A stretch of DNA of 17,918 bases from JBHIEE01 sp046760445 (GTDB lineage: Bacteria; Acidobacteriota; Aminicenantia; JdFR-78). Under the pieces are notes generated by a model that saw nothing but the letters and a program-made list of their open reading frames with translations, was not told the origin of the DNA and did no database searches. Shown one piece after another: positions 1-7,709 of this stretch (position 1 is its first letter; every line of letters starts with the position of its first letter). The stretch lies in the NCBI GenBank assembly GCA_046760445.1, contig JBHIEE010000056.1, forward strand, positions 1 through 17,918. Reading direction: 5' to 3'. The position numbers and the translations under genes are program-made.

Positions 1-129
1 ATTTGGAATTTTTTTATTATATATCTTCTCTTTGTTAGAATCATTTGAAAACCATTTAAGGATAGTGATCTCTTATCATTCTGCAAATTTTCGCTTTTCA
101 CAGACTAATATTTTATTGATTCCATCAGT

Positions 130-158
130 ATTATAAAGTCAATTTTTTATGGTGTCAA
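130..158 (-). promoter_or_regulatory. Perfect-consensus sigma-70-type promoter, directed out of the window
   Basis: Read on the minus strand, TTGACA (158-153) is followed by exactly 17 bases and then TATAAT (135-130), which matches both consensus hexamers at the ideal spacing. Transcription would start near 123 and run leftward out of the window. It lies about 200 bases downstream of the hydrogenase large-subunit stop, so it probably drives the next gene or RNA on the left. What it transcribes cannot be seen here. Confidence 0.75.
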
Positions 159-232
159 CTTTGCGAATTACCTCATTAAAAATCCGAAATACATTAAATA
201 TATCAATCTTTTGCCTCCAAGTAACGTTAAGA

Positions 233-311
233 GCTAAAAGCCTGGTTGCCGAACGGGTAGGAAGGAAATAAGGAAATCAACCATTAGATGATTTTAGCAT
301 TTTTATTTTTT
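233..311 (+). other. Long stem structure followed by a T-rich run, unknown role
   Basis: GCTAAAA (233-239) pairs with TTTTAGC (292-298), and inside it GGTTG (244-248) pairs with CAACC (278-282), giving a two-helix stem around a purine-rich loop. On the plus strand it is followed by a T-rich run (300-311), as in an intrinsic terminator, yet no plus-strand gene precedes it. On the minus strand the same stem forms without a U-tract, so it could protect or mark the 3' end of the operon mRNA. The segment at 241-256 superficially recalls the 3' end of a GEMM/c-di-GMP-I aptamer, but the other conserved parts are absent. Confidence 0.4.
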
Positions 312-353
312 GAAAGACTCTTTAACTTAAATCTATTGTTTTAAGAAGCTAAT

Positions 354-1817
354 CTATCTTCGCTTAATTACTTTTATTATTTTTTTTCTTGAATTGTAGA
401 TAACGATCTTGAGAGGCATATCTCCTGGCAAAGCATGAGTAGCACAGGCATGGCAGGGGTCATAAGGTCGAAAAGCCATTTCAACCATATTTAACAAACC
501 TTCTGAAACATTACCATTCTTGATTAATTTTTTAGCAGCTTTCTCAATACTCATTGCTATTGCAGCTGCATTATTTACTGTGGCAACAATCAAATTAGCC
601 TCAGTAATGATTCCTTTCCCATCTGTCTTATAATGATGGAAAAGAGTTCCCCGTGGTGCTTCCACTACTCCGACACCTTCAGCGGGGATTTCAGTCGGTA
701 TGTTACGAATATTAGGGTCAGTAATCTCTTTATCCTTCAGAAGTTCAACCATTCTTTCAGCTGCATAAAGAGCCTCAATTAACCGGGCCCAGTGAAAAGC
801 TAAAGTATGATGAGATGGTTTGCCGCCTAAAGTTTTATACATTTTCTCATATGCTTCTTGAGCCAAAGGAGTGGCCATCCCATCTGAAGCATTTAACCGA
901 GCTAATGGTGCCACCCGATAGATACCACTATCCTTGCCATCAACAAACCCCTTCCAGCCAATATTTTTCAAATAAGGAAATTTAATGTAACTCCAGGGCT
1001 CAACATGCTCGGCAATATGATTTAAATATTCTTGAGGCTTAAATTTAGCAAATTCTTTGCCATCAGGGTCAACTACCCTTATATCACCATCATAAAAATT
1101 AACTTTATTATTTTTATCTACTAAGCCCATATAATAAGTCCGATGAAAATAAATATCTCCCACTACTAACTCAACATAGTCTTTATTTTTGAGAACCACA
1201 TCATCAAATATTTTTAAAGCAAATTGAGCAAATTCTACTCCTGCCTTTGCTATTTCCAAGAATTTTTTCCTATCTTCCTCGGTAAGACCTTTTGACACTC
1301 CACCTGGCAAACCGCATACTGGATGAATAACTTTTCCTCCTAAATAACTAATAATTTCCCGACATTGCTTTCTTATTTGGATGACTTTTCCTCCGATTTC
1401 TAAACCAACTTTTGCTATCACTCCAAGGATATTCCTTTCTGCGGCTGGTGCTTGAGGACCAACTACGAAGTCAGGACCACCCAGGAAAAAGAAATGAAGA
1501 GTATGATCTTCTAACATAAAAGTGCTATATATCAATTCTCTTATTTTCCTGGCAGTTGGAGTAGGTTCTATTTTGAATAAATCATCCAATGTTTTGGTTG
1601 AAGCCATATGGTGAGCAGTAGGACAGACACCACATATTCGGGGAGTTATTCTCGGCATTTCCTCGGCTGGTCTTCCCACGGCAAACTGCTCAAATCCACG
1701 AAGCTCCGGAATCTGTAAAAAAGCTCTATCAACATTTCCTTTATCATCTAAAAATATTTCTATTTTTCCATGACCTTCTAACCGGGTAATAGGGTCTATG
1801 GTTATTCTTCTTGTCAT
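354..1817 (-). CDS. mvhA: [NiFe] hydrogenase large (catalytic) subunit, group 3/Mvh-like
   Basis: The 487-residue product is the catalytic subunit of a cytoplasmic [NiFe] hydrogenase that splits or makes H2. Both nickel-binding motifs are intact: RICGVC near the N-terminus (C62, C65) and DPCHACATH near the C-terminus (C455, C458, H461). Group 3 enzymes end the second motif with CxxH as here. A 26-residue tail follows H461, as expected for the peptide removed by a maturation protease after nickel insertion. No protease or hyp gene is present in the window, so maturation must be supplied in trans. The ATG overlaps the stop of the small subunit gene by 4 bases (ATGA) and has a GGAGGG ribosome site, so the two are translationally coupled. 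It is the last gene of the operon. Family assignment is secure; the exact subgroup (3c versus the HydABCSL-type bifurcating enzymes) needs phylogeny. Confidence 0.96.
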   Translation of the reverse strand: MTRRITIDPITRLEGHGKIEIFLDDKGNVDRAFLQIPELRGFEQFAVGRPAEEMPRITPRICGVCPTAHHMASTKTLDDLFKIEPTPTARKIRELIYSTFMLEDHTLHFFFLGGPDFVVGPQAPAAERNILGVIAKVGLEIGGKVIQIRKQCREIISYLGGKVIHPVCGLPGGVSKGLTEEDRKKFLEIAKAGVEFAQFALKIFDDVVLKNKDYVELVVGDIYFHRTYYMGLVDKNNKVNFYDGDIRVVDPDGKEFAKFKPQEYLNHIAEHVEPWSYIKFPYLKNIGWKGFVDGKDSGIYRVAPLARLNASDGMATPLAQEAYEKMYKTLGGKPSHHTLAFHWARLIEALYAAERMVELLKDKEITDPNIRNIPTEIPAEGVGVVEAPRGTLFHHYKTDGKGIITEANLIVATVNNAAAIAMSIEKAAKKLIKNGNVSEGLLNMVEMAFRPYDPCHACATHALPGDMPLKIVIYNSRKKIIKVIKRR

Positions 1818-2788
1818 TTTTTCCCTCCCATTCTTTTTCGTTTTAGCATAGACGAAGGCAAGCAGAATCTATAAAATGTTCCCACTGGATCAGAGATTGA
1901 ATCAACTATTTTTTGTATTTCTTGCTCATCATTTGTACCAATTAGAGAAGCAAAAGCAGAGAGAAATTTAGCTCCCTGATCATAGACTTGATCTGTTGGT
2001 CCAAAACAACCTCTACAAGGCATATTGCCTTCTATACATCTTTCTCCACAGCCTGATCTTGTTGCAGGTCCAAGGCAGATAAGTCCTTGTTCTAAGAAAC
2101 ATTTTTCTGGATCAATTATTATCTCATGAGGTCTTTTTATCTCTTCAATAGTCAGTTTTTCTGGTTTTGTCTCATTCCTTTTACAGGTATCACACAGAGA
2201 TTTATTTGGAGATAAAACAGCTCCTTTAGGAGGTAATTTACCTTCTAAAATGGCGTTAACAGCATTCATTATTAAATCAGGTGGAGGAGCACACCCGGGT
2301 AGATAATAATCCACATCAATAACCTGATCCAAACAATAAACAGTATTATAAAACCGAGGAAGAGTTAATTCCTTCCCATCAATCTCCACCTTTTCCTGTG
2401 GAACAATCCCTTCCGGATTATGGGTAGAAGGAGTAGTTTTGTAAGCTCGGTTGAAAATTGATTCTCGATCCCAGAAATTAGCTAAACCAGGAATTCCTCC
2501 CAGATTAGAACAACTGCCAAAAGCAACAATTAAACCAGATTTTCTCCTGAGAAGTTTGACCATTTCTTCTTGTTCAGACAATCTAACAGCTCCATTAATG
2601 AAACTTACTGCTATCGAGCCGTCGGGCATAGCTTCGACATCTTTCTTTTTAAAATCTAAGGCTACTGGCCAGAAAACAATATCAACAGCATCAACTACTT
2701 TTAAAATATCTTCAGCTAAATCAACTACAGCCTCTTCACATCCTCCACAAGAAGCACACCAATAAAAAGCAACTTTTGGTTTATTCAT
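1814..2788 (-). CDS. mvhG: [NiFe] hydrogenase small (electron-transfer) subunit
   Basis: This 324-residue protein carries electrons away from the nickel site. The proximal cluster ligands of the NuoB/20-kDa fold are visible as CASCGGC (C11, C14, C17), C93 in GSCSNLGG and C166 in LPGCAPPP. A cysteine-rich C-terminal domain (C199, C202, C230, C238, C247, C251, C258, C261) supplies ligands for two further clusters, as in group 3 enzymes such as Mvh and Hox. There is no twin-arginine signal peptide, so the enzyme is cytoplasmic. The gene overlaps its neighbours on both sides by 4 bases and has a GGAGGG ribosome site. Its usual partners are the large subunit and, through the distal cluster, MvhD, which is encoded immediately upstream. 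Confidence 0.94.
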   Translation of the reverse strand: MNKPKVAFYWCASCGGCEEAVVDLAEDILKVVDAVDIVFWPVALDFKKKDVEAMPDGSIAVSFINGAVRLSEQEEMVKLLRRKSGLIVAFGSCSNLGGIPGLANFWDRESIFNRAYKTTPSTHNPEGIVPQEKVEIDGKELTLPRFYNTVYCLDQVIDVDYYLPGCAPPPDLIMNAVNAILEGKLPPKGAVLSPNKSLCDTCKRNETKPEKLTIEEIKRPHEIIIDPEKCFLEQGLICLGPATRSGCGERCIEGNMPCRGCFGPTDQVYDQGAKFLSAFASLIGTNDEQEIQKIVDSISDPVGTFYRFCLPSSMLKRKRMGGKK

Positions 2789-3231
2789 TTTGACCCTCCC
2801 TTTTCTGTACTAATCTGGTTTTCCCAGTTAAGTGGACCTAATGCTTTTATTTCTTTAGTTATTTGAGCAACCAAATTAGCAAATCTATCTCCTTCTGCAG
2901 CAGATACCCATTCCAATCTAAGTCTTTCTTTTTCTATTCCAAATTGTTCTAAGAGTCTGGTTAATAAATTATACCGCTTTAAGGCTTTGTAGTTTCCTTC
3001 TTCATAATGGCAATCTCCTAAATGACACCCAAAAATCAAAACCCCATCTGCTCCTCTTGAGAAAGCCCTAAGAACAAATGATGGGTCTACTCGACCAGAA
3101 CACATAACTCTAATAGGAACAAGATTAGGTGGATATTGTAGTCTGCTTGTTCCAGCTAAATCTGCTCCTTGGTAAGAGCACCAATTGCATAAAAATCCAA
3201 CCAATTTAGGTTCAAATTCATTGTTGCTCAT
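2785..3231 (-). CDS. mvhD: MvhD-type hydrogenase iron-sulfur (delta) subunit
   Basis: The product is a 148-residue member of the MvhD/VhuD/FlpD family, which carries a [2Fe-2S] cluster and electrically connects [NiFe] hydrogenase or formate dehydrogenase to HdrA in methanogens. Five conserved cysteines are present: C15 and C18 in FLCNWCSY, C44 in the VMCSGR motif, and C69 and C74 in GCHLGDCHY. The length is normal for a stand-alone MvhD. Its start has an AAGGAGGAG ribosome site. It sits between the NuoG/HdrA fusion and the hydrogenase small subunit, which is exactly where a wire between the two would be expected. Its presence separates this locus from the HydABCSL-type bifurcating [NiFe] hydrogenases as I recall them. 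Confidence 0.94.
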   Translation of the reverse strand: MSNNEFEPKLVGFLCNWCSYQGADLAGTSRLQYPPNLVPIRVMCSGRVDPSFVLRAFSRGADGVLIFGCHLGDCHYEEGNYKALKRYNLLTRLLEQFGIEKERLRLEWVSAAEGDRFANLVAQITKEIKALGPLNWENQISTEKGGSK

Positions 3232-3257
3232 AATCTCCTCCTTATCTCAGTAAATTG

Positions 3258-5006
3258 TTATATTAATGCTCCAGCAATTTCAGCAAAGATTTGCTCATCT
3301 TTGAAACCATTCTGTCTTGATGCTCCGGATGGGCAAGTAGCTACACATGCACCACAACCTTTACAAAGCGTTTCTTGAATCTGACTTATCTTTTTTTCTT
3401 TGTCAAAAGTAATAGCATCATAGGGACAAATTCCTATGCAAAGCTTGCATCCAGAGCATAGCTCTTCATCAATCACTCCATAGATAGGTTCAATGGTGAA
3501 AGTATCCCCTAAGGAAAGTACTCCTCCAGCTGCACCTGCACCTTGAGCAACTGAATCTGGAATGTCTTTAGGTCCCTGGCAAGCACCTGCTATAAAAATA
3601 CCATCTGTGACAGTTGATATAGGACCAAGTTTTGGATGCTGTTCTCTAAAGAATCCGTCAGCAGTGCATCCTATTCCAAAGAGTTTTCTCACATTTTCGG
3701 CATCATTTTTTGGAACCATTGCAGGACAAAGAACAACCATATCAACGGGTATTCGTCTTACCATTCCTAAAAGAGTATCTTCAGCAACAGCTATAAGCTT
3801 TCCTTCTTCCTCAGGGCCCTCTGCAAAATCAGTGATCTCAGCAACTTTACCTCTTATAAAATTCACATCCTCTTCAAGCACTCTCTTGTAGAATTCTTCA
3901 TATCCTTTACCAAAAGCTCTTATATCAATGTAGAATTCATAAATCTTAGCTTTCGTCTTTTCTTTTACAAGATGTGCAAATTTCATTGCATACATACAGC
4001 ATATCCTTGAGCAATAATTTTTGTAGTTTTCATCCCTTGAACCAACACAATGAATAATAGCTATACTTTCAGGTTCTTCTCCATCTATAAGTTTTATCTT
4101 TCCCCCAGTAGGTCCTGAAGCATGGCAAAGATGCTCAAATTCTAAACTTGTTATTACATTGTCATATCTGCCATACCTATATTGAGGTATTTTTGAACAA
4201 TCAAAAACTTCATATCCAGTAGCTAAAACTACTGAACCTATTTCAACTTCCTCATACTTATCTTCCATTTTATAATTTATTGCTTCTCGCTCACATACTT
4301 TCTCACATAGCTTACATTGTTCAGTCTTAAAGTGAATGCAACTATCAAGGTCAATTCTTGGAACATTGGGTATTGCTTGTAAAAAAGGAATACGAATAGC
4401 AGTTGTTGGACCTAAATAGAGTTCCGAGTGAATCACTTCTCTTTTTCTTAAGTCCTCATATGTTATAGCTTCAGTTGGACAGAAATAGGCACAGCCCACA
4501 CAATCAATACATGCTTCAGAAGGCTCTCCAAAAGGTGGAGAGACTTTACGGTCAGCTCCTCTTTCAATAAAACTGATTGCTTTAGCACCCACTACCTGTT
4601 CACAGGCGCGAACGCATAATCCACAGAGAATGCATTTCTCTTCAGGATCTTCTATTTCAAATCTTGTTTTTTCAATCCCTAATTCTCTGGCTATTTTCTG
4701 GACAGGTTCAGCTGCTGGTGCTCTGGCCATAAGTAACTCAATATTCATCTTTCTTGCTTTTAATGCTCTTTCAGAGTTAGTAAATATCTCCATTCCTTTT
4801 TGAACCTTAGTATTACAGGAAGTCACTAATTCGCTTTGATCACCAATTTTTGCCTCTACCATACAAATACGACACACGGAATAAGGTTCCAAAAGTGGAT
4901 GATAACACAAAGTAGGAATCTTAATATCCAGCTTTTCAGCAGCCTGGAGGATAGTAGTTCCTTTCTCTACCTTTATTTTTTTTCCATCTATTATCACTTT
5001 AATCAT
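3258..5006 (-). CDS. NuoG-like iron-sulfur N-terminus fused to the C-terminal half of HdrA
   Basis: From the ATG at 5006 the product is 582 residues. Residues 1-75 are a plant-type [2Fe-2S] ferredoxin (C34, C45, C48, C64) of the NuoG/HydA type. Two [4Fe-4S] motifs follow (C125/128/131/135 and C166/169/172/176). From about residue 195 it aligns by eye with HdrA after its internal ferredoxin: a third cysteine group (C223/231/234/238), SGPTGG, CVGSRDE with YCSRICCMYA (C330, C342, C346, C347), the RAFGKG segment, GPKDIP, and two C-terminal ferredoxin motifs (C517-C527, C548-C558). The N-terminal HdrA Rossmann GxGxxG is missing here and is encoded separately at 11597-12448. The NuoG His-Cys cluster motif is also missing. 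A longer reading from TTG at 5027 is possible, but AAGGAGGTG lies inside it with ideal spacing to the ATG at 5006. It should be the central wiring and flavin subunit linking NuoF to MvhD. Confidence 0.9.
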   Translation of the reverse strand: MIKVIIDGKKIKVEKGTTILQAAEKLDIKIPTLCYHPLLEPYSVCRICMVEAKIGDQSELVTSCNTKVQKGMEIFTNSERALKARKMNIELLMARAPAAEPVQKIARELGIEKTRFEIEDPEEKCILCGLCVRACEQVVGAKAISFIERGADRKVSPPFGEPSEACIDCVGCAYFCPTEAITYEDLRKREVIHSELYLGPTTAIRIPFLQAIPNVPRIDLDSCIHFKTEQCKLCEKVCEREAINYKMEDKYEEVEIGSVVLATGYEVFDCSKIPQYRYGRYDNVITSLEFEHLCHASGPTGGKIKLIDGEEPESIAIIHCVGSRDENYKNYCSRICCMYAMKFAHLVKEKTKAKIYEFYIDIRAFGKGYEEFYKRVLEEDVNFIRGKVAEITDFAEGPEEEGKLIAVAEDTLLGMVRRIPVDMVVLCPAMVPKNDAENVRKLFGIGCTADGFFREQHPKLGPISTVTDGIFIAGACQGPKDIPDSVAQGAGAAGGVLSLGDTFTIEPIYGVIDEELCSGCKLCIGICPYDAITFDKEKKISQIQETLCKGCGACVATCPSGASRQNGFKDEQIFAEIAGALI

Positions 5007-5019
5007 TGATGCCACCTCC

Positions 5020-6822
5020 TTATTCAATTTTTATCGCATTAAAACGACAAACATCAAAACACAATCCACACTTAGTGCACAAATCGAGACTAATAGTGTG
5101 AGCTTGGTTTTTTTCTCCAGAAATTGCGTCTTCAGGGCAATTTTTTCTGCATACACCACAACCGTGTCCTTTCTTCACACATTTCTCTTCGTCTATATAG
5201 TATCGGATTAATTCTCTGCATACATGAGCTGGGCATTTCTTTTCCTTGATATGAGCTTCATATTCATCTCGAAAATATCGAATAGTACTTAACACGGGAT
5301 TAGGTGCAGTCTGGCCTAATCCACAGAGAGCAGTATCTTTCAGAGTAACACACAGTTCCTGTAGTAGCTCAACATCTCCTTCTTTGCCCTTTCCTTCTGT
5401 AATACCAGTCAATATTTTTAACATAGTAGGAAGACTTTCTCGACAAGGAGTACACTTTCCGCAAGATTCGTTTTTCAAAAAGTTTATGAAATACTTAGCT
5501 ACATCAACCATACAGTTATCTTCATCCATAACCACCATTCCGCCAGAACCCATTATTGCCCCTGCTTCTGTCAGACTCTCATAATCCACAGGAAGATCAA
5601 GAAGGCTTTCAGGAATAAATCCTCCTGAAGGTCCTCCTGTTTGAACAGCTTTAAATTTTTTATTATTAGGAATTCCTCCTCCAATATCAAAAATTACTTT
5701 TCGTAAGGTTATTCCCATCGGTACTTCTACCAATCCAGTATTAAACACTTTTCCTGCTAATGAGAAGACTTTTGTCCCCTTACTGGTTTCAGTTCCTATA
5801 GAACTAAACCATTTAGCACCTTTTAGTATTATGACTGGAATATTCGCCCAAGTCTCTACATTATTAATATTAGTTGGTTTACCCCATAGACCTTGCTCCG
5901 CCGGATAAGGAGGACGCGGCCTTGGCTCACTTAATTTTCCTTCAATTGAAGCAATTAAAGCTGTCTCTTCTCCACTGACGAATGCTCCCGCGCCTCTTCT
6001 TACTTCGATATCAAAATCAAAATTAGTGCCAAAAATATTTTTCCCGAGAAGACCATATTCCCGAGCTTGTTCAACAGCAAGATAAAATCTTTTTACTGCT
6101 AAAGGATATTCCATTCTGACATATATATAACCTTGATTAGCGCCTATTGCATAGGCTCCGATAGCCATTCCTTCTATTACAGCATGAGGGTCTCCTTCGA
6201 TGATGCTTCTATCCATAAATGCTCCTGGGTCACCTTCATCAGCGTTACAAATTACATACTTTATATCTCCCTTCGCTTTTCGGCAAAATTCCCATTTCAA
6301 TCCCGTGGGGAAGCCTCCCCCACCTCTTCCCCTAAGACCGGATTTCTTTATTTCCTCTATCACTTCTTCAGGAGTTGTAGAACTCAAAACTTCACCTAAA
6401 GCAGCATATCCATCTCGGGCGATATAATCATCGATCTTTTCAGGATCTATTAGTCCCCGATTTCTAAGAGTTATTAATAATTGATCTCCAAAAAACCTTA
6501 TGTCTTTCATCCTAGGAATAGGCTCTTCTTCTTCAGGAGGAACATACATCATCTTTTTAACTGGTCTGCCTTTCAATAAATGCTCTTCCACTAAGTAAGG
6601 AATATCTTTTTCTTTCAGAAATTGATAGAAAATCCCATCCGGTTGAACAACCATAATTGGTCCTTGGCCACAAAAACCATTGCAACCTGTTGAGACAACC
6701 AAAATCTCGCCCTTTAAGCCTCTTTTCTTAATTTCTTTTTCTAAAGCTTCCTTAATTTTAAGAGAGTCATTGGAAACGCATCCCGTGCCGGCACAAACCA
6801 TTAAATGTGCTCTATATGGCAT
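5020..6822 (-). CDS. nuoF: NuoF/HydB-like NAD(P)- and FMN-binding subunit with extra iron-sulfur domains
   Basis: This 600-residue protein is the nucleotide-binding flavin subunit typical of bifurcating hydrogenases and formate dehydrogenases. An N-terminal thioredoxin-like [2Fe-2S] domain (C10, C15, C47, C51) is followed by the FMN/NADH core: the glycine-rich loop GRGGGGFPTG (165-174), NADEGDPGAF (193-202) and GAGAFVSGEETAL (277-289). The NuoF [4Fe-4S] site is ESCGKCTPC with C500 (C454, C457, C460, C500). A CPAHVC segment (530-535) sits where HydB-type subunits carry an additional metal site. Two C-terminal ferredoxin motifs (C548/555/558/562, the first with a stretched spacing, and C582/585/588/592) complete it. 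The likely role is NAD(P)+ reduction or oxidation with flavin-based bifurcation. The start ATG has an AAAGGAGG site, and 13 bases separate its stop from the next start. Confidence 0.95.
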   Translation of the reverse strand: MPYRAHLMVCAGTGCVSNDSLKIKEALEKEIKKRGLKGEILVVSTGCNGFCGQGPIMVVQPDGIFYQFLKEKDIPYLVEEHLLKGRPVKKMMYVPPEEEEPIPRMKDIRFFGDQLLITLRNRGLIDPEKIDDYIARDGYAALGEVLSSTTPEEVIEEIKKSGLRGRGGGGFPTGLKWEFCRKAKGDIKYVICNADEGDPGAFMDRSIIEGDPHAVIEGMAIGAYAIGANQGYIYVRMEYPLAVKRFYLAVEQAREYGLLGKNIFGTNFDFDIEVRRGAGAFVSGEETALIASIEGKLSEPRPRPPYPAEQGLWGKPTNINNVETWANIPVIILKGAKWFSSIGTETSKGTKVFSLAGKVFNTGLVEVPMGITLRKVIFDIGGGIPNNKKFKAVQTGGPSGGFIPESLLDLPVDYESLTEAGAIMGSGGMVVMDEDNCMVDVAKYFINFLKNESCGKCTPCRESLPTMLKILTGITEGKGKEGDVELLQELCVTLKDTALCGLGQTAPNPVLSTIRYFRDEYEAHIKEKKCPAHVCRELIRYYIDEEKCVKKGHGCGVCRKNCPEDAISGEKNQAHTISLDLCTKCGLCFDVCRFNAIKIE

Positions 6823-6843
6823 TTAAACCTCCTTTCATTTTAT

Positions 6844-7227
6844 TTAATCAACTCTTTCACTGCCTATGGCTAACATATATTCTTTAACTATATTGCCTTT
6901 AAGAACATGCTCATCAAATATCTTGCGCATCTTATTTTCTGTCAAATCCACATATTTAACAGGAGCTTTTCCTACAAGCTCCACTGTAATCATGGGCTCA
7001 CGGCTACACAACCCAGCACATCCTGAAGTAGTAACAATGATATCTTTAATATCTTTCTCCTCGATCTCTTTTAAAATGACACTCATAATTTTCCTTGCTC
7101 CAGCAGCAATGCCGCAAGTTCCCATATGGACAGTAATTTTTGCTCTTCCTGCTCCTTCCCTGAGCATAGTTGCGCCCTTAACTCTTTCTTTAATTTTTTC
7201 TAAGTCTTCTAATTTCAATTTAGGCAT
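6844..7227 (-). CDS. hndB: HndB-like [2Fe-2S] thioredoxin-fold ferredoxin subunit
   Basis: The 127-residue product belongs to the small thioredoxin-like ferredoxin family that includes HndB of NADP-reducing hydrogenases. The key motifs are MGTCGIAAGA (C38) and TTSGCAGLC (C70, C74). I see three cysteines in the cluster region rather than the four of classical thioredoxin-like ferredoxins, which as far as I recall is normal for HndB relatives. The gene overlaps the end of the NuoE-like gene by 8 bases and has a GGAGAGG ribosome site. The order NuoE-like, HndB, NuoF-like is the same as in hnd/hyd bifurcating hydrogenase operons. It probably contributes an electron-transfer or regulatory cluster to the complex. 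Confidence 0.9.
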   Translation of the reverse strand: MPKLKLEDLEKIKERVKGATMLREGAGRAKITVHMGTCGIAAGARKIMSVILKEIEEKDIKDIIVTTSGCAGLCSREPMITVELVGKAPVKYVDLTENKMRKIFDEHVLKGNIVKEYMLAIGSERVD

Positions 7228-7696
7228 TTTCCTCTCCTCTTTCCTTCTTATATTTTCTAAGTGTTTTTAATATTTTACTTTGGGTTACATTGCCATATAA
7301 CTCCTCGTCTATAACTACTACCGGAGCTAAGCCACAGGTGCCCACACAACCTGTTATCTCGAGAGTAAAATTTAAATCTTTTGTGGTTCCCCCTTCTTTA
7401 ACATTTAACTCTCTCTCTATAGCGTCAATAATTAGTGGGGCACCTTTGACATGACAAGGAGTCCCCATACACACACCAATTTTATGCCTCCCTCTGGGAG
7501 TGAGACTGAACCAATTATAGAAAGTAGCAACACTGCACACTTGACTCAAAGAGATATCCAATTCTTTAGAAATCTCAATTAAAACCTCCTTAGGCAAGTA
7601 ATTGTATTCATTCTGAATATCATGAAGTATTTCAATAATAAGATCTCCTTTTTTGCCCCATTTTTCGAGTACTCGATTAATCCTTTCAGTACTCAT
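7220..7696 (-). CDS. nuoE: NuoE/HydC-like [2Fe-2S] subunit
   Basis: The 158-residue protein is a standard-length 24-kDa (NuoE/HndA/HydC) subunit. After a helical N-terminal domain with the conserved VATFYNWF segment (56-63), the thioredoxin-like domain carries the four [2Fe-2S] ligands: C76 and C81 in CMGTPC, and C117 and C121 in GCVGTC. It pairs with the NuoF-like subunit to accept or donate electrons near the FMN. It opens the hydrogenase module of the operon, 13 bases after the GHKL ATPase gene, with an AAGGAGGTG ribosome site. No internal promoter is obvious in the short gap. Confidence 0.95.
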   Translation of the reverse strand: MSTERINRVLEKWGKKGDLIIEILHDIQNEYNYLPKEVLIEISKELDISLSQVCSVATFYNWFSLTPRGRHKIGVCMGTPCHVKGAPLIIDAIERELNVKEGGTTKDLNFTLEITGCVGTCGLAPVVVIDEELYGNVTQSKILKTLRKYKKERGEENA

Positions 7697-7709
7697 TTTT
7701 TCACCTCCT

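Larger units (their letters stand above)
1..353. other. Intergenic region after the last operon gene
   Basis: No convincing gene is visible in this AT-rich stretch. It holds two things listed separately: a large stem structure (233-311) and a perfect-consensus minus-strand promoter (130-158). On the minus strand directly after the hydrogenase large subunit stop I see only a weak 6-bp AT stem and no hairpin with a U-tract, so the end of the operon transcript is not defined by an obvious intrinsic terminator. Confidence 0.6.

Noticed and set aside
1..101. Minus-strand frame from GTG at 101 open to the window edge (33 codons)
   Set aside because: There is no ribosome binding site, no recognisable protein similarity, and an open frame of this length is not improbable by chance.
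241..260. Resemblance to the 3' end of a c-di-GMP-I (GEMM) riboswitch
   Set aside because: The conserved upstream aptamer segments (GGCAAACC and GACGCAAAG-like) are absent on that strand, and no downstream plus-strand gene exists.
5007..5027. Seven-codon N-terminal extension of the NuoG-HdrA fusion starting at TTG
   Set aside because: The AAGGAGGTG ribosome site lies inside the extension at ideal distance from the ATG at 5006, and the ferredoxin fold begins at that ATG.
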